From an uncultured Lachnoanaerobaculum sp. (GTDB lineage: Bacteria > Bacillota > Clostridia > Lachnospirales > Lachnospiraceae), in NCBI GenBank assembly GCA_916720285.1, contig CAKAQP010000077.1, positions 1-10,442 on the forward strand: DNA of 10,442 nt. The letters run 5' to 3'. The first letter of the stretch is position 1, and every line of letters starts with the position of its first letter. The position numbers and the translations under genes are program-made. Positions 1-6,221 of the stretch are shown in pieces. Under the pieces are notes generated by a model. The model saw only the letters and a program-made list of their open reading frames with translations. It did no database searches and was not told the origin of the DNA.

Positions 1-1
1 A

Positions 2-154
2 AAGGCGGCGGCAAAGGCTATTGCGGAGTATATAAAGCCTGAGGATCTTAATGCGGAAAATATTATACCTTCCGCACTTGATAAGAATGTGGCAAAATCT
101 GTAGCGGATGCGGTGGCTAAGGCGGCTAAAGAGAGCGGATGTGTTAGGAAGTGA
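2..154 (+). CDS. C-terminal end of a probable NAD-dependent malic enzyme (partial)
   Basis: The open frame enters from the left edge (first complete codon at base 2) and ends at TGA 152-154, giving about 50 residues. The tail contains AEYIKPEDLNAENIIPSALD followed by an alanine-rich helix (VAKSVADAVAKAAKESG). This layout, with the IIPS.LD block and a closing Ala-rich helix, is what the C-terminus of clostridial NAD-malic enzymes (malate to pyruvate plus CO2, cytosolic) looks like. The catalytic and NAD-binding parts lie outside the window, so the call rests on the tail alone and is moderate. Its last codons (146-151) double as the ribosome binding site of the next gene, so the two are probably cotranscribed and translationally linked. 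Confidence 0.6.
   Translation, partial: KAAAKAIAEYIKPEDLNAENIIPSALDKNVAKSVADAVAKAAKESGCVRK
146..151 (+). promoter_or_regulatory. Ribosome binding site that decides the folT-like start
   Basis: AGGAAG at 146-151 lies 5 nt before ATG 157. A GTG at 151 is in the same frame, but it overlaps this site and would have no Shine-Dalgarno of its own, so ATG 157 is the preferred start. The site is embedded in the last codons of the upstream gene. Confidence 0.7.
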
Positions 155-156
155 TT

Positions 157-699
157 ATGACGGATATTAAAGATATATTTTTGTTCTCGTATAGGGAACT
201 TAAGAAGGTAAGAACTATTACAACAGTAGCTATGTTTGTGGCATTATCGATTATATTGGGGGCTTTTACAGTCCCTATCGGTAATTTTTTAAAGATTGGT
301 TTCTCGTCTTTGACTACTGTTAGCGTGGGATATTTGTTCGGACCTATTGTGGGTTCGGTTTTTGGAGCTGTGACAGATGTTGTAAAGTATGCTATTAAGC
401 CTACAGGACCTTTTTTTCCGGGATTTACTTTAAATGCGATTATTGCCGGATTTATTTACGGAAGTATATTATATAAGAAGCAAGTGGATATAAAGAGGAT
501 TTTTATTGCAGAGTTTTTTGTAAGTCTGTTTTGCAATATCTTACTTGGCACACTTTGGCTGAATGTTTTATACGGAAAGGCTTTTCTTGCCATTTTACCT
601 ATGAGAGCTTTGAAGAATATAATTCTTTTGCCTATAAACAGCTTTATGGCATTTGCTATACTGAAGTTTTTGGAGCAGTACAAACAAAAAATAAAATAA
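157..699 (+). CDS. folT: ECF transporter S component, folate family (FolT-like)
   Basis: Predicted integral membrane protein of 180 residues with about six hydrophobic segments (roughly 20-40, 47-65, 66-80, 88-107, 115-136, 150-172) and a basic C-terminus. The block around residues 46-90 (KIGFSS, YLFGPIVGSVFGAVTD, then KPTGPFFPGF at 81-90) and the NILLGTLWL and LPMRALKNIILLPI blocks match the folate-type S components of energy-coupling factor transporters. These bind the vitamin in the membrane and dock onto a shared EcfA-EcfA'-EcfT module. No module genes lie in this window; in many Firmicutes they sit downstream of rplQ at the far end of this same ribosomal cluster. Start is ATG 157 (AGGAAG 5 nt upstream). 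It follows the malic-enzyme-like gene directly, so there is no room for its own riboswitch. The substrate could be another vitamin; folate is inferred from family resemblance. Confidence 0.82.
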   Translation: MTDIKDIFLFSYRELKKVRTITTVAMFVALSIILGAFTVPIGNFLKIGFSSLTTVSVGYLFGPIVGSVFGAVTDVVKYAIKPTGPFFPGFTLNAIIAGFIYGSILYKKQVDIKRIFIAEFFVSLFCNILLGTLWLNVLYGKAFLAILPMRALKNIILLPINSFMAFAILKFLEQYKQKIK

Positions 700-712
700 A
701 ATAAAAAAGTGC

Positions 713-741
713 TTGCAATCGGATTCAATCTGTGCTATCCT
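713..741 (+). promoter_or_regulatory. Promoter of the S10 operon (extended -10 type)
   Basis: TTGCAA (713-718) and TATCCT (736-741) are separated by 17 nt, and TGC stands directly before the -10 hexamer, giving an extended -10. It begins 14 nt after the folT-like stop codon, in an A/T-rich stretch. Transcription would start near 747-749, leaving a leader of about 210 nt before rpsJ. No intrinsic terminator is visible between folT and this promoter, so some read-through from upstream is possible. Confidence 0.8.
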
Positions 742-747
742 AGAACA

Positions 748-961
748 GCTGTGACATTGATAGCTAAGAAGCATAGGTTGCCGTTTACGGGTTTTATGTG
801 GAGCGAAGGTCATGTTGCAAAAACTGGCGACAAGTCACTGTACAAACAGCATCTCATATTGAGTATTTTCGTGGGTTGGTCACCATGACACGCACGGAAG
901 AGTGTACAGTCACCGCTTGTCAATTTCTTTTATAAAGATTGAAAAGGAGGCGGCTTTTTTT
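748..961 (+). promoter_or_regulatory. Structured 5' leader RNA of the S10 operon
   Basis: About 214 non-coding bases between the promoter and rpsJ. A long-range helix is visible: GACAAG (829-834) pairs with CTTGTC (916-921) and ACTGTACA (837-844) with TGTACAGT (903-910), a 14-bp total with a small internal loop. Inside it are short hairpins CTCA/TGAG (853-863) and GTCA/TGAC (879-889). Upstream, CATA...CCG-TTTA-CGG...TATG (772-798) forms another hairpin. Alternatives compete: GTTGCC (777-782) can pair with GGCGAC (826-831), and GCTGT (748-752) with ACAGC (846-850). The closing helix is followed by a T-rich tract (924-930). In E. coli ribosomal protein L4 regulates the S10 leader. Control by L4 or another operon product is only an inference here. 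Confidence 0.65.
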
Positions 962-1279
962 ATGGCAAATCAGGTAATGAGAATCACATTAAAAGCTTAT
1001 GATCATCAATTAGTTGACAGCTGTGCTGCAAGAATTGTTGATACTGTAAAGAAGACAGGAGCAGCTGTTTCAGGACCTGTTCCACTACCAACAAAGAAGG
1101 AAGTGGTTACTATCCTTAGAGCTGTACATAAGTACAAAGACTCACGTGAGCAGTTCGAGCAGAGAACACACAAGAGATTGATTGATGTCATTGCACCATC
1201 ACAGAAGACTGTTGATGCACTTTCCAGATTGGAAATGCCTGCAGGTGTGAACATAGACATCAAAATGAAGAGTAGATAA
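962..1279 (+). CDS. rpsJ: 30S ribosomal protein S10 (NusE)
   Basis: First gene of the r-protein transcript, 105 residues, the normal length. S10 sits in the head of the 30S subunit; as NusE it also joins NusB in transcription antitermination. The protein begins MANQVMRITLKAYDHQLVD and contains the family blocks GPVPLPTKKE, EQFEQRTHKRLIDV and a C-terminal GVNIDIK. The frame is open further upstream to 902, but ATG 962 is chosen because AAAAGGAGG at 942-950 precedes it and the protein then begins exactly at the conserved N-terminus. The spacing of 11 nt is a little long, with a T-run between. It is separated from rplC by 75 nt with three small hairpins. Confidence 0.97.
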   Translation: MANQVMRITLKAYDHQLVDSCAARIVDTVKKTGAAVSGPVPLPTKKEVVTILRAVHKYKDSREQFEQRTHKRLIDVIAPSQKTVDALSRLEMPAGVNIDIKMKSR

Positions 1280-1281
1280 TC

Positions 1282-1325
1282 CGCTATAAGCGTTAATCCT
1301 GCTCTAGGATGAGCACATAGTGCTC
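1282..1325 (+). repeat. Three tandem small hairpins in the rpsJ-rplC spacer
   Basis: Three perfect inverted repeats follow each other: CGCT-ATA-AGCG (1282-1292), ATCCT-GCTCT-AGGAT (1296-1310) and GAGCAC-ATA-GTGCTC (1311-1325). GCTC (1301-1304) could instead pair with GAGC (1311-1314), which would disrupt the second and third hairpins. No T-run follows, so this is not an intrinsic terminator. The motif ATGAGCACA followed by GTGCT also occurs in the repeats flanking rpsH. Confidence 0.7.
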
Positions 1326-1354
1326 CGCTGTAGAATAAACCAGGAGGTATAATA

Positions 1355-2032
1355 ATGAAGAAAGCAATACTTGCTAGAAAAGTCGGTATGACACAGATTT
1401 TCGATGAGAACGGTGTGTTAATACCTGTAACAGTTCTTCTTGCAGGACCATGTGTTGTTACACAGGTTAAGACAGAGGAAAATGACGGATACAATTCAGT
1501 TCAGGTTGCATATGGACAGATCCGTACAAAGTTGGTTAATAAGGCTAAGGCAGGTCACCTTGCTAAGGCAGGAGTTGAGAAGACTGTAGTAGAGAACGGT
1601 GACAAGAAGAGAGAAGTTTTTGCTGCCGGAAGATTTATCAGAGAGTTCAAGTTTGAGAATGCATCAGAGTATGCTCCAAAGGCTGAAATCAAAGCAGATA
1701 TCTTCGCTGCAGGAGATAAGGTTGATGCAACTGCTATCTCAAAGGGTAAAGGATTCCAGGGTGCTATTAAGCGTCATGGACAGTCAAGAGGACCTATGAG
1801 TCACGGTTCTAAGTTCCACCGTCATCAGGGTTCAAACGGTTCATCTTCAGATCCAAGCCATGTATTTAAGGGCAAAGGAATGCCGGGACACATGGGTGCA
1901 AAGAAGGTAACTACACAGAATCTTGAAATCGTAAGAGTTGATGCAGATAAGAATCTTATCCTTGTAAAGGGTTCAATGCCGGGTTCTAAGAAGGCTCTAA
2001 TAACATTAAAAGAAACTGTTAAGAAGAAATAA
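1355..2032 (+). CDS. rplC: 50S ribosomal protein L3
   Basis: 225 residues. L3 is one of the earliest proteins bound to 23S rRNA and its central extension reaches toward the peptidyl transferase centre. The N-terminus (LARKVGMTQIFDENG, residues 6-20) and the long extension at about 131-185 (GKGFQGAIKRHG, GPMSHGSKFHRHQGS, HVFKGKGMPGHMG) are diagnostic. The glutamine that is methylated by PrmB in E. coli L3 appears to be replaced by serine after GSNG (residue 163), which is usual outside the proteobacteria. AGGAGGT at 1342-1348 lies 6 nt before ATG 1355. rplD follows after 22 nt. Confidence 0.98.
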   Translation: MKKAILARKVGMTQIFDENGVLIPVTVLLAGPCVVTQVKTEENDGYNSVQVAYGQIRTKLVNKAKAGHLAKAGVEKTVVENGDKKREVFAAGRFIREFKFENASEYAPKAEIKADIFAAGDKVDATAISKGKGFQGAIKRHGQSRGPMSHGSKFHRHQGSNGSSSDPSHVFKGKGMPGHMGAKKVTTQNLEIVRVDADKNLILVKGSMPGSKKALITLKETVKKK

Positions 2033-2054
2033 CTAACAGAAAGGAGGAACACAA

Positions 2055-2675
2055 ATGGCTAATATATCAGTATTTAATATTGAAGGAAAAGAAGTAGGTA
2101 GTATAGAATTAAATGATGCTGTGTTCGGAGTTAATGTTAACGAGCATTTAGTTCATATGGCAGTTGTTGCACAGTTGGCAAACAAGCGTCAGGGAACACA
2201 AAAGGCAAAGACCCGTTCCGAAGTTAGTGGTGGCGGAAGAAAGCCTTGGAAGCAAAAAGGTACAGGACATGCACGTCAGGGTTCAACAAGATCACCTCAG
2301 TGGAAGGGTGGCGGTGTTGTATTCGCACCTACTCCAAGAAATTATACAATCAACTTAAATAAAAAAGAGAAGAGAATTGCTCTTAAGAGTGCTCTTACAA
2401 GCAGAGTTCTTGAGAACAAGTTCATCGTTGTTGATGATTTTGCAATGAGCGAGATCAAGACAAAGAAAATGCAGCAGACTTTAAACAACTTAAATGTTAA
2501 GAAGGCTCTTGTTGTATGTGCTGAGAATGAGAAGAACACTGTACTTTCTGTTAGAAATATTTACGGTGTTAAGGCTGCTTCACCTAAGACTATCAATGTA
2601 TATGATATCTTAAAGTACAACACAGTAGTTGCTTCAAAGGACGCTGTTAAGACTATAGAGGAGGTATATGCGTAA
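2055..2675 (+). CDS. rplD: 50S ribosomal protein L4
   Basis: 206 residues, normal length. L4 is a primary 23S rRNA binder whose long loop lines the peptide exit tunnel. In E. coli it is also the autoregulator of the S10 operon, acting on the leader RNA. The tunnel loop is clear at about residues 43-95: NKRQGTQKAKTRSEVSGGGR, KPWKQKGTGHARQGSTRSPQ, then a Gly-rich GGGVVFAP. The C-terminal globular part contains VVDDF and the DILKY.TVV region. AAAGGAGG at 2040-2047 precedes ATG 2055. Its stop codon TAA (2673-2675) shares its last base with the rplW start, so translation of the two is coupled. As the S10 leader here is long and structured, L4 is a natural candidate regulator, but no binding site can be proved by eye. 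Confidence 0.98.
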   Translation: MANISVFNIEGKEVGSIELNDAVFGVNVNEHLVHMAVVAQLANKRQGTQKAKTRSEVSGGGRKPWKQKGTGHARQGSTRSPQWKGGGVVFAPTPRNYTINLNKKEKRIALKSALTSRVLENKFIVVDDFAMSEIKTKKMQQTLNNLNVKKALVVCAENEKNTVLSVRNIYGVKAASPKTINVYDILKYNTVVASKDAVKTIEEVYA

Positions 2676-2974
2676 TGGCAAATATTCAATACTATGATGT
2701 AATACTTAAGCCGGTTATTACAGAGAAGAGCATGCTTGGCATGACAGAGAAGAAATATACTTTCCTTGTACATCCTGACTCAAACAAGACAATGATCAAA
2801 GAAGCAGTTGAGAAAATGTTTGACGGCGCTAAGGTTTCAAAAGTAAATACTATGAACCAGGATGGAAAGACAAGAAGAAGAGGAATGACAACAGGTAAGA
2901 CAGCAAAAGTTAAGAAGGCTATTGTATGGCTTACAGAGGATAGCAAAGAGATCGAGTTGTTCCAGGGCTTATAA
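2675..2974 (+). CDS. rplW: 50S ribosomal protein L23
   Basis: 99 residues. L23 sits at the mouth of the exit tunnel, where trigger factor and the signal recognition particle dock. The N-terminal YYDVILKPVITEKSM block (6-20), KYTFLVHPDSNKTMIKEAVE in the middle and the basic RRRGMTTGKTAKVKKAIVWL segment are typical. It begins at ATG 2675, overlapping the rplD stop by one base (TAATG). AGGAGG at 2659-2664, inside the rplD reading frame, lies 10 nt upstream. An unusually large 89-nt spacer with four hairpins follows, and the first hairpin uses the last two bases of the rplW stop codon. Confidence 0.98.
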   Translation: MANIQYYDVILKPVITEKSMLGMTEKKYTFLVHPDSNKTMIKEAVEKMFDGAKVSKVNTMNQDGKTRRRGMTTGKTAKVKKAIVWLTEDSKEIELFQGL

Positions 2975-3048
2975 AGCAACAAAAGTTGCTTTCCCGAAAT
3001 GATCGGGATATATTATACGGCATCCTGCCGTGATAAAGTGCGTAGCAC
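2973..3048 (+). repeat. Four tandem small hairpins in the rplW-rplB spacer
   Basis: Four perfect inverted repeats in a row: AAAGCAAC-AAAA-GTTGCTTT (2973-2992), CCCGA-AATGA-TCGGG (2993-3007), ACGGCA-TCC-TGCCGT (3017-3031) and GTGC-GTA-GCAC (3038-3048). The first two abut without a gap. None is followed by a convincing T-run, so they do not look like terminators. The third shares its CGGCA/TGCCG stem with hairpins in both repeats around rpsH. The rplB ribosome binding site begins 4 nt after the last hairpin. Confidence 0.75.
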
Positions 3049-3063
3049 AAGAAGGAGAAAAAA

Positions 3064-3912
3064 ATGGGAATAAAGAAATATAGTCCATATACACCGTCAA
3101 GAAGAAACATGACAGGTTTGGACTTTAGTGTAATCACAAAGAGTACTCCTGAGAAGTCATTATTGGCACCAATCAAGAAGAACTCAGGAAGAAACAATCA
3201 GGGTAAAATAACAGTTAGACATCGCGGTGGCGGTGCAAAGAGAAAATACAGAATCATCGACTTCAAGAGAAACTCTAAAGACGGAGTTCCTGCAAAAGTC
3301 GTTGCTATAGAGTATGATCCAAACAGAACAGCTAATATTGCGCTTATCGCATATGCAGATGGTGCAAAGGCTTACATACTTGCTCCTGAAGGACTTCAGG
3401 TCGGAGCTACAATCGTAAGCGGTTCAGGTGCAGAGGCTAGAGTTGGAAACTGTTTACCACTTGCAGAGATTCCTGTAGGTGCTCAGATTCATAATATCGA
3501 GCTTTATCCTGGAAAGGGCGGACAGCTTGTTCGTTCAGCAGGAAATGTGGCACAGCTTATGGCAAAAGAAGGTAAGTATGCAACTCTTCGTCTTCCATCA
3601 GGTGAGATGAGAATGGTTCCAATCATTTGTAGAGCTACAATCGGTGTGGTTGGAAACGGTGAGCATTCACTTGTTAAGCTTGGTAAGGCAGGAAGAAAGC
3701 GTCACATGGGTATAAGACCTACAGTTCGTGGTTCTGTTATGAACCCTAATGACCATCCACACGGTGGTGGTGAAGGTAAAACCGGAATCGGTCGTCCGGG
3801 TCCATCTACTCCTTGGGGCAAGCCTGCTCTTGGTCTTAAGACTAGAAACAAGAAGAAACAGTCTAATAAGTTGATCATCAGAAGAAGAGACGGTAAGGCC
3901 GCTACTAAATAA
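3064..3912 (+). CDS. rplB: 50S ribosomal protein L2
   Basis: 282 residues, close to the family norm of about 275. L2 is needed for subunit association, tRNA binding and peptidyl transfer. Visible features are the N-terminal GIKKYSPYTPSRRNMTGLDF, the OB-fold/SH3 core at about 45-200 (VRHRGGGAKRKYR, EYDPNRTANIALI, then IHNIELYPGKGGQLVRSAG) and the highly conserved NPNDHPHGGGEGK at 227-239, which holds the histidine implicated near the catalytic centre (DHPH, His231 here). The basic tail is GLKTRNKKKQSNKLIIRRRDG. AAGGAG at 3052-3057 lies 6 nt before ATG 3064. rpsS follows after 14 nt. Confidence 0.98.
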   Translation: MGIKKYSPYTPSRRNMTGLDFSVITKSTPEKSLLAPIKKNSGRNNQGKITVRHRGGGAKRKYRIIDFKRNSKDGVPAKVVAIEYDPNRTANIALIAYADGAKAYILAPEGLQVGATIVSGSGAEARVGNCLPLAEIPVGAQIHNIELYPGKGGQLVRSAGNVAQLMAKEGKYATLRLPSGEMRMVPIICRATIGVVGNGEHSLVKLGKAGRKRHMGIRPTVRGSVMNPNDHPHGGGEGKTGIGRPGPSTPWGKPALGLKTRNKKKQSNKLIIRRRDGKAATK

Positions 3913-3926
3913 AGGAGGAAAGATAA

Positions 3927-4205
3927 ATGTCACGTTCACTTAAAAAAGGACCATTTGCAGATGCAAGTTTATTAAAGAAAGTTGATGCAATGAATCAGAC
4001 CGGCGACAAGAGTGTTATTAAAACATGGTCACGCCGTTCAACAATCTTCCCACAGATGGTAGGTCATACTATTGCTGTTCATGATGGAAGAAAGCATGTT
4101 CCGGTATATGTTACCGAGGATATGGTAGGACATAAGCTTGGTGAGTTCGTTGCAACAAGAACTTACAAAGGACATAAAGCTGACGATAAGAAAGCTTCAA
4201 GATAA
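3927..4205 (+). CDS. rpsS: 30S ribosomal protein S19
   Basis: 92 residues. S19 forms a complex with S13 in the 30S head that contacts the A-site tRNA and the 50S bridge. The whole protein matches the family: SRSLKKGPFAD at the start, then VIKTWSRRSTIFPQMVGHTI, VHDGRKHVPVYVTEDMVGHK and LGEFVATRTYKGH. AGGAGG (3913-3918), immediately after the rplB stop, lies 8 nt before ATG 3927. rplV follows after 26 nt. Confidence 0.98.
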   Translation: MSRSLKKGPFADASLLKKVDAMNQTGDKSVIKTWSRRSTIFPQMVGHTIAVHDGRKHVPVYVTEDMVGHKLGEFVATRTYKGHKADDKKASR

Positions 4206-4231
4206 GAGAGGGTTGAAAGGAGGTTTTTTAA

Positions 4232-4618
4232 ATGGCAAAAGGACATAGATCCCAGATTAAAAGAGAAAGAAATGCAGTTAAGGACACCAGACCATCAGCT
4301 AAGCTCTCATATGCCAGAGTACCTGTTCAGAAAGCATGTTTCGTGCTTGATGCGATCAGAGGAAAGAATGTTGGTGAGGCTTTGGGTATTCTTATGTATA
4401 GCCCAAGATATGCGTCAAGTGTTATCAAGAAATTGGTAGAGTCGGCAGTGGCTAATGCTGAGAACAATAATAATTTAGATCCTTCTAAATTATACATTGC
4501 AGAGTGTTATGCAAGTGACGGCCCTATAATGAAGAGAATTAAGCCAAGAGCACAGGGTAGAGCTTATCGTATCGAGAAGAGAATGAGCCATATCACAGTG
4601 GTCTTAGATGAAAGATAG
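4232..4618 (+). CDS. rplV: 50S ribosomal protein L22 with N-terminal extension
   Basis: 128 residues against about 110 in E. coli. The conserved core begins near residue 27 (YARVPVQKACFVLDAIRGK) and includes the LYIAECYASDGPIMKRIKPRAQGRA.RI hairpin (88-114) that forms part of the exit-tunnel wall next to L4 and is the classic site of macrolide-resistance changes. The extra 20-25 residues at the N-terminus are basic (KGHRSQIKRERNAVKDTRPS). They are not a mis-called start: AAAGGAGGT at 4216-4224 fits ATG 4232 well, and there is no strong site further in. Such extensions occur in related clostridia. The stop TAG (4616-4618) overlaps the rpsC ribosome binding site. Confidence 0.97.
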   Translation: MAKGHRSQIKRERNAVKDTRPSAKLSYARVPVQKACFVLDAIRGKNVGEALGILMYSPRYASSVIKKLVESAVANAENNNNLDPSKLYIAECYASDGPIMKRIKPRAQGRAYRIEKRMSHITVVLDER

Positions 4619-4632
4619 GAGGAGACGCGAAA

Positions 4633-5289
4633 ATGGGACAGAAAGTTAATCCACATGGACTTAGAGTCGGTGTTATAAAAGACTGGAGCTCCAGATGGTA
4701 CGCTGATAAGGATTTTGCTGATTGCTTAGTAGAAGACTACAATATCAGAAAGTTCTTAAAGAACAAACTTTATTCAGCAAGCGTATCAGATATTGAAATC
4801 GAGCGTGCTTCAGACAGAGTTAGAATAATACTTCATACTGCAAGACCGGGTGTTGTTATCGGTAAGCAGGGTGCAGAAGTTGAAAAGTTAAAGAAGGAAG
4901 TATCAAAGTTTACAGATAAGAAAGTATTCATTGATATCAAAGAAATCAAGAGACCTGACAGAGATGCTCAGCTTGTAGCTGAAAGCATTGCATCACAGCT
5001 TGAGAATCGTATATCATTCCGTAGAGCAATGAAGTCAACAATGTCAAGAAGTATGAAGGCAGGAGTACTTGGTATCAAGGCAAGCTGTTCAGGACGTCTT
5101 GGTGGTGCTGATATGGCTCGTACAGAGTTCTATTCAGAGGGTACAATTCCTCTTCAGACATTAAGAGCTGACATTCAGTATGGTTTTGCCGAGGCAAATA
5201 CAACATACGGAAAAGTTGGTGTTAAGGTTTGGATATATACAGGTGAGGTGCTTCCTCAAAGAAAAACACAGGAAGGGAGCGTAAAATAA
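4633..5289 (+). CDS. rpsC: 30S ribosomal protein S3
   Basis: 218 residues. S3 sits at the mRNA entry channel of the 30S subunit and takes part in mRNA helicase activity with S4 and S5. The N-terminus GQKVNPHGLRVGVIKDW is diagnostic. A KH type-2 domain follows with its GxxG loop visible as GKQG (77-80) in RPGVVIGKQGAEVEKLK. The C-terminal domain has RRAMKSTMSRSMKAGVLGIK and ARTEFYSEGTIPLQTLRADI, then GVKVWIYTGEV. AGGAGG at 4617-4622 overlaps the rplV stop codon and lies 10 nt before ATG 4633. rplP begins two bases after its stop. Confidence 0.98.
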   Translation: MGQKVNPHGLRVGVIKDWSSRWYADKDFADCLVEDYNIRKFLKNKLYSASVSDIEIERASDRVRIILHTARPGVVIGKQGAEVEKLKKEVSKFTDKKVFIDIKEIKRPDRDAQLVAESIASQLENRISFRRAMKSTMSRSMKAGVLGIKASCSGRLGGADMARTEFYSEGTIPLQTLRADIQYGFAEANTTYGKVGVKVWIYTGEVLPQRKTQEGSVK

Positions 5290-5290
5290 T

Positions 5291-5728
5291 ATGTTAATGC
5301 CTAAGAGAGTAAAGCGTAGAAAACAGTTTAGAGGTTCTATGGCAGGAAAGGCCTTAAGAGGCAATAAGATCACTTATGGTGAGTATGGTTTAGTATCCCT
5401 TGATCCTTGTTGGATAAAGTCAAACCAGATAGAGGCTGCCAGAGTTGCTATGACTCGTTATATCAAGCGTGGTGGTAAAGTTTGGATAAAGATTTTCCCT
5501 GATAAGCCTGTTACAGCAAAACCTGCTGAGACTCGAATGGGTTCAGGTAAGGGATCTACAGAATATTGGGTAGCTGTTGTAAAGCCGGGTCGTGTATTAT
5601 TTGAGATCGCAGGCGTACCTGAAGAGGTTGCCAGAGAGGCTCTTCGTCTTGCAATGCATAAGCTTCCTTGCAGATGTAAGATAGTTTCAAAGGCTGATTT
5701 GGAAGGCGGTGAAGCAAGTGAAAACTAA
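5291..5728 (+). CDS. rplP: 50S ribosomal protein L16
   Basis: 145 residues. L16 is a late assembly protein that organises the A-site side of the peptidyl transferase centre and takes part in tRNA accommodation. It begins MLMPKRVKRRKQFRG, followed by ITYGEYGLVSLDPCWI, QIEAARVAMTRYIKRGGKVWIKIFPDKP, the strongly conserved PAETRMGSGKGSTEYWVAVV and a C-terminal EEVAREALRLAMHKLPCRCKIV. Start: ATG 5291 with AAGGGAG at 5273-5279, 11 nt upstream. The in-frame ATG at 5297 would be 17 nt away and lose the usual MLMP start. Its 3' end overlaps rpmC by 11 nt. Confidence 0.97.
   Translation: MLMPKRVKRRKQFRGSMAGKALRGNKITYGEYGLVSLDPCWIKSNQIEAARVAMTRYIKRGGKVWIKIFPDKPVTAKPAETRMGSGKGSTEYWVAVVKPGRVLFEIAGVPEEVAREALRLAMHKLPCRCKIVSKADLEGGEASEN
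5703..5712 (+). promoter_or_regulatory. Ribosome binding site that decides the rpmC start
   Basis: AAGGCGGTGA at 5703-5712 differs by one base from the ideal AAGGAGGTGA and lies inside the rplP frame. It is correctly spaced for GTG 5718 (8 nt from the GG core at 5708-5709) but would overlap the other in-frame GTG at 5709. It therefore supports the shorter rpmC product starting MKTKNYV. Confidence 0.75.
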
Positions 5729-5924
5729 GAATTATGTAAACGAATTAAAGTCAAAAAGCTTAGAACAGTTAAATGAGGAATTGGTTTCCGCAAAGAAGGA
5801 ACTTTTCAACCTTAGATTCCAAAATGCAACCAGCCAGTTGGATAACACTTCAAGAATTAAGGAAGTTCGTAGAAACATTGCCAGAATTCAGACAGTTATC
5901 ACTGAGAATGCAAAATTGGCATAA
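5718..5924 (+). CDS. rpmC: 50S ribosomal protein L29
   Basis: 68 residues, normal length. L29 lies beside L23 at the exit tunnel and consists of two long helices. These are visible as ELKSKSLEQLNEELVSAKKEL (about 9-29), then LFNLRFQNATSQLDNTSRIKEVRRNIARIQTV. A GTG start at 5718 is preferred over GTG 5709 because of the ribosome binding site at 5703-5712 and because the product then begins MKTKNYV as in related clostridia. It overlaps the end of rplP by 11 nt in a different frame, so translation is probably coupled. Confidence 0.95.
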   Translation: MKTKNYVNELKSKSLEQLNEELVSAKKELFNLRFQNATSQLDNTSRIKEVRRNIARIQTVITENAKLA

Positions 5925-5942
5925 AGATAAAGGAGATAAACC

Positions 5943-6197
5943 GTGGAGAGAAATCTTAGAAAAACCCGTATCGGCAAGGTTGTTAGCGATAAGATGGATA
6001 AGACAATCACTGTTGCAATCGAAGACCATGTAAAGCATCCACTTTATGGCAAGATTGTAAAGAAGACTGTTAAGTTCAAAGCACATGATGAAAAGAATGA
6101 ATGTAACATTGGCGATACTGTAAAGATTATGGAGACAAGACCTCTTTCTAAAGATAAGAGATGGAGACTTGTACAGATAATTGAGAAGGCAAAATAA
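5943..6197 (+). CDS. rpsQ: 30S ribosomal protein S17
   Basis: 84 residues. S17 is a primary 16S rRNA binder with an OB fold. MERNLRKTRIGKVVSDKMDKT, VEDHVKHPLYGK-like segment (EDHVKHPLYGKIVKKTVKFKAHD) and the C-terminal IGDTVKIMETRPLSKDKRWRL are diagnostic. It starts with GTG 5943, with AAAGGAGA at 5929-5936 placed 6 nt upstream; no ATG alternative keeps the N-terminal block. It is the second of three GTG-started genes in this stretch (rpmC, rpsQ, rplX). Confidence 0.97.
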   Translation: MERNLRKTRIGKVVSDKMDKTITVAIEDHVKHPLYGKIVKKTVKFKAHDEKNECNIGDTVKIMETRPLSKDKRWRLVQIIEKAK

Positions 6198-6221
6198 TTT
6201 AGGTAGGAAGGAGTATCCGGC

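Noticed and set aside
700..712. Terminator between the folT-like gene and the rpsJ promoter
   Set aside because: The stretch is A/T-rich, but no inverted repeat is seen between the stop at 697-699 and the promoter.
2973..2996. Intrinsic terminator after rplW
   Set aside because: The AAAGCAAC/GTTGCTTT stem is followed by only two or three T residues, which belong to the stem, and then by CCCG. A terminator here would cut off the rest of the essential operon.
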